This document shows positions 1 to 5,341 of a stretch of DNA of 5,458 bases, in pieces (position 1 is the stretch's first letter; every line of letters begins with the position of its first letter). The stretch spans positions 1 to 5,458 of the forward strand of contig DASSDH010000104.1 in assembly GCA_035697245.1 (NCBI GenBank), in the 5' to 3' direction. A program made the translations under genes and the position numbers. Origin of the DNA: JACVRX01 sp035697245 (GTDB lineage Bacteria; Actinomycetota; Actinomycetes; Jiangellales; Jiangellaceae). A model generated the notes under the pieces. That model was given only the letters and a program-made list of their open reading frames with translations, did not search any database and had not been told where the DNA came from.

Positions 1-738
1 CTCCCGATCCTGATCATGATGTTCGTCTGGGTCGGTCAGTCGACCACGGAACGGTTCGCGGACGCCGTCTCGATGCCGCCGGCCGCCCAGGATGTCCTCG
101 AGCAAGCCCTGGATGAGTCCGGCGGCAGCGCGTTCGGCCTCGTGGGGGCGGTGTTCGTGCTGCTGTCGGCGACCAGCCTGTCCCGCGCCCTCACCCGCGC
201 GATGGCCAGCATCTGGCGGTTGTCGCGGCCGAAGACACAACTCACCAACGCATGGCGCTGGCTGGCGGTGGTGCTGGCGCTGGCGCTGGCGGTCGTAGTG
301 GCCCGGTCCCTCGGTCGGTTCACCGACCCGATTCCCCCACGCAACGCGTGGACTCTCGTGGTCACATTCGCACTCGACGTTCTGGTCGCAGCCTTCGTGC
401 CGTGGCTACTGCTGGCCAACCGGGTGCCGGTGCGCCGACTCATTCCCGGCGGCGTCGTCTTCGCCCTCGCCATGCTCGTGGTGCGACCGGCCAGCGAGGC
501 GTACCTGCCGCGCGCATTGGAGGAGAGCGCCGACCAGTACGGGTCGATCGGGGTGGCATTCACCTACCTAGCCGTGCTGTACGTCTTTTCGCTCGTCTTT
601 CTGGCCGCTGCCATCATCGGAAACGTCATCGCCGAGGACGACGGCCGGTTGGGTCAGTTCATCCGCCGCGGAGCGCCGACCCGGACTGAAGAGCCAACTG
701 AGCCGGTAGAGCCCCCTGAGTCAACGGCTGACCTGTGA
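1..738 (+). CDS. YihY/virulence factor BrkB family integral membrane protein, 5' partial
   Basis: The frame is open from base 1 (five codons before the first visible ATG at 16), so the true start lies outside the window and 245 codons are visible. Numbering from the ATG at 16, hydrophobic segments lie at about 38-58, 80-99, 112-134, 142-157 and 178-205, followed by an acidic, proline-rich cytoplasmic-looking tail (about 220-240). The last segment, starting YGSIGVAFTYLAVLYV and continuing to an Ala/Ile-rich stretch ending in AEDDG, and the preceding loop with S-L-S-R-A-L resemble the C-terminal half of YihY/BrkB proteins (once misnamed RNase BN), which have about six membrane spans. The biochemical role of the family is poorly defined; transport or envelope functions have been suggested. 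The gene converges on the lysE-like gene with 22 bp between stops and is probably not part of that operon. Family assignment is by pattern only. Confidence 0.72.
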   Translation, partial: LPILIMMFVWVGQSTTERFADAVSMPPAAQDVLEQALDESGGSAFGLVGAVFVLLSATSLSRALTRAMASIWRLSRPKTQLTNAWRWLAVVLALALAVVVARSLGRFTDPIPPRNAWTLVVTFALDVLVAAFVPWLLLANRVPVRRLIPGGVVFALAMLVVRPASEAYLPRALEESADQYGSIGVAFTYLAVLYVFSLVFLAAAIIGNVIAEDDGRLGQFIRRGAPTRTEEPTEPVEPPESTADL

Positions 739-760
739 CTCGATCGCTGGACGCCGGTCG

Positions 761-1396
761 TCAGGTACCGACTGCCACCGCGATGCCTAGGCCGAGCATG
801 GTCAAGCCGGTCGCTGCCTGCATGAAGCGTTGAACGGTCGGCTTGTTCGCTCGCGCGCGTGCCTTGTCGACGGTCCAGACGTACAGGCAGAACCAGGTGC
901 CGGAGACGACCGCCCAGATTGCGCCGAGCGCGATCGATGAGGCGAGTACCGGACCATGGGCGGTCACGAACTGCGGGATGAGTGACACTGCGAACACACC
1001 GGCCTTGGGGTTGCCCAGGCTGGTTGCAACACCGACTGCGAAGCTTCTGCAGCCAGTAGCGTCCCCGCGTCGGCATGAGGTGGAAGCCGGTTCGGTCGCA
1101 GGCGGCATGCGCATAGCCCATAGGGACTGCGCGCCCAGCACGCAGAGCACTGTCGCGCCGCCGATCCGAATGGCGAAGTAAGCGTTCGGGTTAGCCAGCA
1201 GGACCGCGGATAGGCCGACCGCGGCAGCGCTCGCCCAGATCAGGATGCCGGTGGACGCCCCGGCGACGGCCAGCAGGCCAGCGCGTCGGCCAGACATCAG
1301 AGTTTGTCGAGTGATCGAGGCATTGTTGGCGCCAGGCAGCATGGCCAGAAACGCAACGGTGACGACGAAGGCCGCGAGGTGCGTGGGCATGATCAT
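761..1396 (-). CDS. LysE-family translocator (amino acid/small-metabolite exporter)
   Basis: This is a 211-residue inner-membrane protein, the usual size for the LysE/RhtB superfamily, which exports amino acids or related metabolites by proton antiport. About six hydrophobic segments are visible (roughly 6-22, 40-64, 71-94, 117-140, 148-174, 190-209). The N-terminal signature L-P-G-A-N-N (20-25) matches the family's P-G-P-x-N motif, followed by the GRRAG loop (37-40). The mid-protein signature is SLGNPKAG (126-133). The loop between, about 97-117, is hydrophilic and holds two Cys (108, 116). I chose the ATG at 1396 because it overlaps the hydrolase stop as ATGA; a second ATG at 1390 would remove only two residues. 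The frame stays open far upstream, but that stretch is the hydrolase gene read in another frame. No strong Shine-Dalgarno is seen, which fits translational coupling. It is the last gene of the operon; the substrate is unknown, and a pathway product is a reasonable guess. Confidence 0.85.
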   Translation of the reverse strand: MIMPTHLAAFVVTVAFLAMLPGANNASITRQTLMSGRRAGLLAVAGASTGILIWASAAAVGLSAVLLANPNAYFAIRIGGATVLCVLGAQSLWAMRMPPATEPASTSCRRGDATGCRSFAVGVATSLGNPKAGVFAVSLIPQFVTAHGPVLASSIALGAIWAVVSGTWFCLYVWTVDKARARANKPTVQRFMQAATGLTMLGLGIAVAVGT

Positions 1397-2208
1397 TCCG
1401 ACGTGGTGGTCACGAACGCGGCGATGCGGTGCCACATGGCCGGGGGGTTGGAGTACATCGGGAAGTGCCCGCTGTGGGGAATCTCGGCAAGCTCGACGCC
1501 GTTGTCGGCCAACCTTGGCAGGTAGGACAACGAGTGGTTCTGCTGGCCGTACATGAACATCCGTGGCGGCGGGAGAGCGAGGAAGCGGTCCATCAGGTCG
1601 CCGTGATCGGAGAGATCGACCATCGACGTAAAGATCGGCCGGACCATCGCGGCCTTGACTTTGTGCGGAAGTGCGGCGGCGTACAGCGTGCTGGAGGAGA
1701 AGCGGGAGTTCCAGGCCCGCTTGGTGAACTCGGCCAGAAAGGTCTGCGGATCGGCGTGATGATGGCTGATGATCTGCCGGCTGAAAAAGCAGTCCTCCGG
1801 GGCTAGGTTGCCTTCGATGTCGACGAAGCTGGCCACCCTTGTTGGGTCCTGATCGGCGAGCAGCAGTGCCGTCAGGCCCCCCATCGAGTGCCCGATGAGG
1901 TGGAACCGCTCGATCCGCCGAGCGCGGAGGACCTCTTCGCTGACGGAGAGCAGGAACGGTATGGACACCGCACCGGGATCGGAGCACCTAGAGGCCCCGC
2001 ACCCCGGGGCGTCGTAGGCCAGGACGGGTCGATCGGCGAGGTCCTCCTGCTGGATGACGTCGGCGTAATCCTCCTTAGTCGAGCCGAAGCCGTGCAGAAA
2101 CACCAGCGGGATCCCGGTTCCGTCGCGGTACATGCCGGCGATCTCGACTCTGACGTCGCCGAACCGCAGCGGGAGACTGAACTTCTGGAGCGTGTTGGCG
2201 CGGGCCAT
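1393..2208 (-). CDS. Alpha/beta hydrolase fold protein
   Basis: The protein has 271 residues, a standard size for single-domain alpha/beta hydrolases. Visible landmarks: strand and oxyanion loop VFLHGFGST (36-44), YDAPGCGAS (65-73), nucleophile elbow GHSMGG (106-111) with Ser108, strand beta-6 ending VDIEGN (129-134), a lid-like middle (135-210), and SGHFPMYSNP with catalytic His248. The acid usually found after beta-7 is not obvious: the G-x-x-D position reads G221-Q-Q-N224, so Asp130 or Glu132 after beta-6 is the likelier third member. The ATG at 2208 is preceded by GGAGAAG (2217-2223) at good spacing. The gene follows the single-domain RraA gene by 41 bp and overlaps the exporter gene by 4 bp. 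Esterase, lactonase or C-C hydrolase activity is possible; sequence alone does not decide. No signal peptide is seen, so it is presumably cytoplasmic. Confidence 0.88.
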   Translation of the reverse strand: MARANTLQKFSLPLRFGDVRVEIAGMYRDGTGIPLVFLHGFGSTKEDYADVIQQEDLADRPVLAYDAPGCGASRCSDPGAVSIPFLLSVSEEVLRARRIERFHLIGHSMGGLTALLLADQDPTRVASFVDIEGNLAPEDCFFSRQIISHHHADPQTFLAEFTKRAWNSRFSSSTLYAAALPHKVKAAMVRPIFTSMVDLSDHGDLMDRFLALPPPRMFMYGQQNHSLSYLPRLADNGVELAEIPHSGHFPMYSNPPAMWHRIAAFVTTTSE

Positions 2209-2216
2209 CAGCTCGA

Positions 2217-2223
2217 CTTCTCC
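2217..2223 (-). promoter_or_regulatory. Ribosome binding site of the alpha/beta hydrolase gene
   Basis: On the minus strand GGAGAAG lies 8 nt upstream of the ATG at 2208. It is the clearest Shine-Dalgarno in the operon and supports that start. The hydrolase therefore has its own initiation site, unlike the overlapped second and fourth genes. Confidence 0.6.
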
Positions 2224-2249
2224 ATTCCTTCCGCTGGTGTTGACAACGG

Positions 2250-2909
2250 TCAGCCCAGCCCATAGAGGTCGAGGGTCGTGCGTCCGTCGTGCAGGGCAGC
2301 GATGATGTCGTGCTCATGGGCCGCGCGCCGGTCGGCCTCCTCGAGGACGGCTGGAACTCGCTCGGACGGCACGACAACGACGCCGTCGGTGTCGCCGACG
2401 ACGAGGTCACCGGTGCGGACGGGGACACCTCCGAGCCGGATCGGTACGCCGAGCTCGCCGACGACGTCTTTGCGGGTGCCGCGGATGCTGTCGTGACCTG
2501 AGAAGACGGGGAAGTCGAGGGCGCGCAACTTGTCGCGGTCGCGAACCCCGCCGTCGATGACGAGCCCGAGGATGCCGCGCTGCTGCGCGGCGACGGCGAG
2601 GACCTCGCCCCAATGCCCGTAGGCGGCGCCTTCGACGTCGGCGGCAAGGACGTGACTGGGCGGGGCTGCGACGACGGCCCGATGGAGGGCGAGGTTATCG
2701 CCACCTGACCCGCGTACGGTGTAGGCCGGCCCAGCGACGGCGGCGCCGATCCAGCTCGCGCGGATCGTGTGATCGACGGCGACCTCGGGCATCGCGATGC
2801 GGCCGGCCCGTCGCCGCCATTCGCTGGCCGCTGCCTCGAAGAGAGTGGCGCTGCAGTGGCCACCTGCAGGCTGCTCGCGTCGCCCCACGGCGGGTGACGG
2901 CCCGTTCAC
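2250..2909 (-). CDS. RraA-family protein, single domain (HMG/CHA aldolase-like)
   Basis: This 219-residue protein has the RraA/HMG-aldolase fold signature over almost its whole length: AGPAYTV (59-65), GDNLALHRA (70-78), HWGE (99-102), RGILGLVIDGGVRD (111-124), FPVF (133-136) and GDLVVGDTDGVVVVP (167-181). Arg123-Asp124 is the family's substrate/metal pair, and Glu102-X20-Arg123-Asp124 corresponds to the acid-X20-R-D arrangement of class II pyruvate aldolases. Members cleave 4-hydroxy-4-methyl-2-oxoglutarate or 4-carboxy-4-hydroxy-2-oxoadipate and often decarboxylate oxaloacetate. Database names such as RNase E regulator or dimethylmenaquinone methyltransferase are legacy labels. The GTG start at 2909 overlaps the upstream stop as GTGA and has GGGGA (2916-2920) in front. 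The first 20 or so residues are poorly conserved, so an internal start is possible. The actual substrate is unknown. Confidence 0.85.
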   Translation of the reverse strand: MNGPSPAVGRREQPAGGHCSATLFEAAASEWRRRAGRIAMPEVAVDHTIRASWIGAAVAGPAYTVRGSGGDNLALHRAVVAAPPSHVLAADVEGAAYGHWGEVLAVAAQQRGILGLVIDGGVRDRDKLRALDFPVFSGHDSIRGTRKDVVGELGVPIRLGGVPVRTGDLVVGDTDGVVVVPSERVPAVLEEADRRAAHEHDIIAALHDGRTTLDLYGLG

Positions 2910-4252
2910 GCCTGGTCCCCGTTGTCATCTGCGGCGGTCTGTAATCCGTGGTAGCCATGAGCGGCGCGGGCGTCCGCCAAACGCGCTCCCTCCTGTACTG
3001 CCGTGAGGATGCGCGCCTCGGCGGTCTCGATACCGCGGGCGAGGCGGGCGATCTCCTTGGCGCGGGCGGCCGGGACGACCACGACGCCGTCGTCGTCGGC
3101 GCGCACCAGGTCGCCCGGGGTGATCGTGACCCCGTCGATGATCACTGGCTGCTGCACGGCTGCGAGGCGGACGCGGTCTTTGCCGGTCCGCATGAATCGG
3201 CTCACACTCCACAACGGATAGCCGAGCATCGCGCTGGTCGCGGTGTCCCGACAGGCGCCGTGGACGATCGTTCCGGCGACCCCGGAGGCGTGCGCGACCT
3301 GGGTCATGATGCCGCCCCAGACCGTGCAGTCCGTGCGGCCGGCGTTGTCGATCACGATCACGGCACCAGCTGGGACGTCGTCGAGGAAGTCACCAACGGT
3401 GCCGCCGCTGCTGTCGACCGGCTCGTAGGCAGCGGTGTAGGCCGGTCCGCACGCAGTCTGACCCTCGCGCAGCGGCCCGATCCCGTACAGCGGACCGGGC
3501 AGCCCGAGCCGGTCCAACGCGTCCGAGATCGCTGCCGTGGGCAGATGGCGCAGCCGCTGCTCCGCCGAGACGACCAAGTGCTCGGATTCCAAGTGGGTAA
3601 CGGTCGAGACCTGCCCGGCCAACCGTGCGTCATGCATCGCCTCGGTCATGCTCGCGCCGTCGCGGATGTCCGCGGCAATAGCGGCCTCCCGGGCGGCAAC
3701 CGCCTCAGCCCGACCGAGCACTTCCTCGGCGCGTGCCTGCGGGATGAAGCCCACGCCCGAGGCATCGGCGACGACGAGGTCGCCATCCGCGACCTCTACC
3801 CCCGCGATCGTGACGGTGGTCCCGAACGCACGCTCCCGCAGACGCGTGCGGGCCGTGCGCGGGATGGTTCCGCGGGCGAAGACCGGGAAACCGAAGGTCT
3901 GCGCCTCGGCGACGTCGCGGCACACCCCATCAGCTACGACCCCGGCCAGTCCCCGGCTCGCGCTCCCCAACGACAGCAGTCCGCCCCAGCAGGAAACGTC
4001 GGTGCGTCCGCCGTTGGCGACGACCACCACGTCGCCAGCGCCGGCCGCGGCGATGGCACGGGTTGCGATGTGCGGACCCGGAGTGTCACCAGGGTCAGGT
4101 TCGAGCTCGACCGTGCGCGCCACGCCCGCCAGCCGCGGGCCGCCCCATTGGGCCCGCAGTCCACCGATACCCGACGGCAGGCCGAGGCCTTCCAGGGCAT
4201 CACTGACCGCCGTCGTGTCGAGCCACGCCAGGCGTCGCACCAGTTCGCTCAT
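2906..4252 (-). CDS. Tandem RraA-domain fusion protein (two aldolase-like domains)
   Basis: This 448-residue protein carries two complete RraA-like domains, about twice the normal family length. Numbering from the GTG at 4261 (451 residues): domain 1 spans about 12-210, with SDALEGLG (20-27), GRTD (85-88), WGG (92-94), DGVCRD (111-116), FPVF (125-128) and GDLVVADASGV (160-170). Domain 2 spans about 236-435, with SDALDRLG (246-253), GRTD (308-311), WGG (315-317), HGACRD (334-339) and GDLVRADDDGVVVVP (383-397). The core motifs repeat exactly 223 residues apart, showing internal duplication rather than a frameshift artefact. Both domains keep G-X20-R-D. I prefer the ATG at 4252 because GGTGA (4258-4262) sits 5 nt upstream; the GTG at 4261 adds three residues. 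It is the first gene of the operon, divergent from the LysR gene. The likely reaction is aldol cleavage or decarboxylation of a 2-oxo acid; the substrate is unknown. Confidence 0.88.
   Translation of the reverse strand: MSELVRRLAWLDTTAVSDALEGLGLPSGIGGLRAQWGGPRLAGVARTVELEPDPGDTPGPHIATRAIAAAGAGDVVVVANGGRTDVSCWGGLLSLGSASRGLAGVVADGVCRDVAEAQTFGFPVFARGTIPRTARTRLRERAFGTTVTIAGVEVADGDLVVADASGVGFIPQARAEEVLGRAEAVAAREAAIAADIRDGASMTEAMHDARLAGQVSTVTHLESEHLVVSAEQRLRHLPTAAISDALDRLGLPGPLYGIGPLREGQTACGPAYTAAYEPVDSSGGTVGDFLDDVPAGAVIVIDNAGRTDCTVWGGIMTQVAHASGVAGTIVHGACRDTATSAMLGYPLWSVSRFMRTGKDRVRLAAVQQPVIIDGVTITPGDLVRADDDGVVVVPAARAKEIARLARGIETAEARILTAVQEGARLADARAAHGYHGLQTAADDNGDQA
2916..2920 (-). promoter_or_regulatory. 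Shine-Dalgarno inside the fusion gene serving the second RraA gene
   Basis: On the minus strand GGGGA lies 6 nt before the GTG at 2909, within the last codons of the tandem-RraA gene. Together with the GTGA stop/start overlap it supports a coupled start rather than an internal one. Confidence 0.45.
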
Positions 4253-4335
4253 CCTGTTCACCAGACCATTGCACCGTCAGCTTTCTATACAGTGAAGGTC
4301 TAGATCACTCGCACAGTTAGAGGTTTGATGTATCA
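4253..4335. promoter_or_regulatory. Divergent control region between the tandem-RraA operon and the LysR gene
   Basis: These 83 bp separate two divergent starts and are clearly more AT-rich than the genes. They contain an inverted repeat AGTGA-N9-TCACT (4291-4309) with the palindrome TCTAGA inside it, and a direct repeat ACAGT (4289-4293, 4313-4317). A TATA-type hexamer reads TATAGA leftward (4289-4284) and TATACA rightward (4286-4291), so it could serve as a -10 element in either direction. I found no convincing -35 partner. LysR-type regulators usually bind T-N11-A dyads in such spacers and control both genes; the dyad here has T-N13-A spacing. That it is the operator is inference. Confidence 0.5.
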
Positions 4336-5229
4336 ATGGTCGAGGTGCGGGAAGCGCGGTACTTCATCGCCGTCGCCGAGGAGCTGCATTTCGGGCGCGC
4401 GGCCGAGCGATTGCACATGTCTCAACCACCGCTCTCTCAGGTGGTCAAGGCGCTCGAGCATCGGCTCGGCGTGCAATTGCTGAACCGCACTACCCGGCAG
4501 GTCACGCTCACCCCAGCCGGCATCGTCTTCCTCGACCGCTGCCGCGTGCTCGTAGCAGACGCCCAGGCAGCAGCTGCCGCCGCACGCGCCGCAGCTGACG
4601 GCCAGACCGGTCAGTTGAGCATCGGGGCCGTCACCTCAGCCTTTCTCCACCCGCTACCCGCAGCCCTAGAACACTTCATGCACGGTCACCCCGGCGTCGA
4701 CGTGCGCGTCGAGGAGATCGACAGCCACATGGCCGTCCAGGCCCTTCGTCGGCGCGAGCTGGACGTGACCCTCGTTCGCCAGCTCGCGGTTCCATCCGAT
4801 TGTGTCCGCCTATCGCTCCGCACCGAGCGCTTCCTGCTGGCCATGCCGGCGCGGTGGTCCGCAAAGCTCGACCAGCCGGTCGCCGGCTTGGCAGTGGCGG
4901 CGGACCTTCCCTGGGTCTGGATACCTCGCACTATCTCCCCCGACTACCACGATCAGGTCGTCGCGTGCTGCCGCACCGCTGGCTTCGCGCCAGACGCGCG
5001 GCACACTGCGCGATCCATCACCAGCCAGCTCTCTATGGTCGCCTGCGGTCTCGGAGTCGCGCTGGTCCCCGAAAGCGCGACCCAGCAGCGTCCGGCAGAA
5101 GAAGGCGAGGGCATCCACTTCACGCTCGTCGAGGACTCCGCCGAGATCGACCTTGCCGCCGTTTGTCGTCGCGGCGGCAACGGGTTGATTCACGGCTTTC
5201 TTGACAGCGTGCGAGCGGTGCTCGACTGA
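4336..5229 (+). CDS. LysR-type transcriptional regulator
   Basis: The protein is 297 residues, the standard LTTR length. The N-terminal winged helix-turn-helix (about 3-62) is canonical: RYFIAVAEELHFGRAAERLH, then MSQPPLSQVVKALEHRLGVQ (28-47), with L-T-P-A-G at 58-62. A long Ala-rich linker helix (about 64-90) precedes a periplasmic-binding-like effector domain starting QLSIGAVTSAF (93-103) and including RRRELDVTLVR (138-148) and GLGVALVPES (238-247). The layout resembles the aromatic-catabolism branch (BenM/CatM/CbnR-like), but no effector can be named. The ATG at 4336 gives the family's usual N-terminus; AGAGG (4319-4323) is 12 nt upstream, a rather long spacing. The gene is divergent from the RraA operon, the classic arrangement for an LTTR activating its neighbour and repressing itself. 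Control of that operon is inferred from position. Confidence 0.93.
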   Translation: MVEVREARYFIAVAEELHFGRAAERLHMSQPPLSQVVKALEHRLGVQLLNRTTRQVTLTPAGIVFLDRCRVLVADAQAAAAAARAAADGQTGQLSIGAVTSAFLHPLPAALEHFMHGHPGVDVRVEEIDSHMAVQALRRRELDVTLVRQLAVPSDCVRLSLRTERFLLAMPARWSAKLDQPVAGLAVAADLPWVWIPRTISPDYHDQVVACCRTAGFAPDARHTARSITSQLSMVACGLGVALVPESATQQRPAEEGEGIHFTLVEDSAEIDLAAVCRRGGNGLIHGFLDSVRAVLD

Positions 5230-5287
5230 CGAACACCTCGAGGCCCATGGGGAAACACACGATCTGATCCGGTGGGGCGCGTGGGGC
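5230..5287. other. Short non-coding spacer between the LysR gene and the insertion-sequence end
   Basis: These 58 bases contain no gene and no stem-loop with a T-run that I would call a terminator. The perfect palindromes CCTCGAGG and CCCATGGG have no loop and are common by chance in GC-rich DNA. The stretch is of interest mainly as the junction between the regulator and the mobile element. Confidence 0.5.
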
Positions 5288-5293
5288 TGTCAA

Positions 5294-5337
5294 TGCTCGG
5301 TTGAGGGTTGACGAATTCTGCTCGGTTGATGCTTGAC
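5294..5337. repeat. Two imperfect 19-bp direct repeats at the insertion-sequence end
   Basis: TGCTCGGTTGAGGGTTGAC (5294-5312) and TGCTCGGTTGATGCTTGAC (5319-5337) differ at two of 19 positions and are spaced 25 bp start to start. They lie just inside the presumed tip, where transposase-binding sites are expected. Confidence 0.7.
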
Positions 5338-5341
5338 AAGA

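Noticed and set aside
36..563. A minus-strand frame opposite the YihY-like gene
   Set aside because: Its Arg/Thr/Ala-rich translation has no domain, and the plus strand shows ordered membrane segments.
739..785. A possible bidirectional terminator between the converging YihY-like and LysE-like genes
   Set aside because: Only short interrupted complementarity (GTCG with CGAC, ATCGC with GCGAT) is present, with no T-run on either strand.
1397..1987. In-frame extension of the LysE protein by about 197 residues upstream
   Set aside because: The extension is Arg/Pro/Ser-rich, has no family motifs and overlaps the alpha/beta hydrolase gene in another frame. The LysE fold begins at the ATG at 1396.
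2075..2863. A 262-codon minus-strand frame overlapping the single-domain RraA gene
   Set aside because: Its translation is Ser/Pro/Ala-rich without motifs, while the overlapping frame at 2250-2909 has the full set of RraA motifs.
2250..4252. Naming the RraA proteins as RNase E activity regulators or dimethylmenaquinone methyltransferases
   Set aside because: These are inherited database labels. The R-D active-site motifs and the operon with a hydrolase, an exporter and a LysR gene fit oxo-acid aldolase/decarboxylase chemistry better.
2948..4303. A 451-codon open frame on the plus strand, antisense to the tandem-RraA gene
   Set aside because: It lies almost exactly opposite a gene with clear domain motifs. 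Its translation is low-complexity Arg/Gly/Asp/Ala-rich with no recognisable motif, as expected of antisense frames in high-GC DNA.
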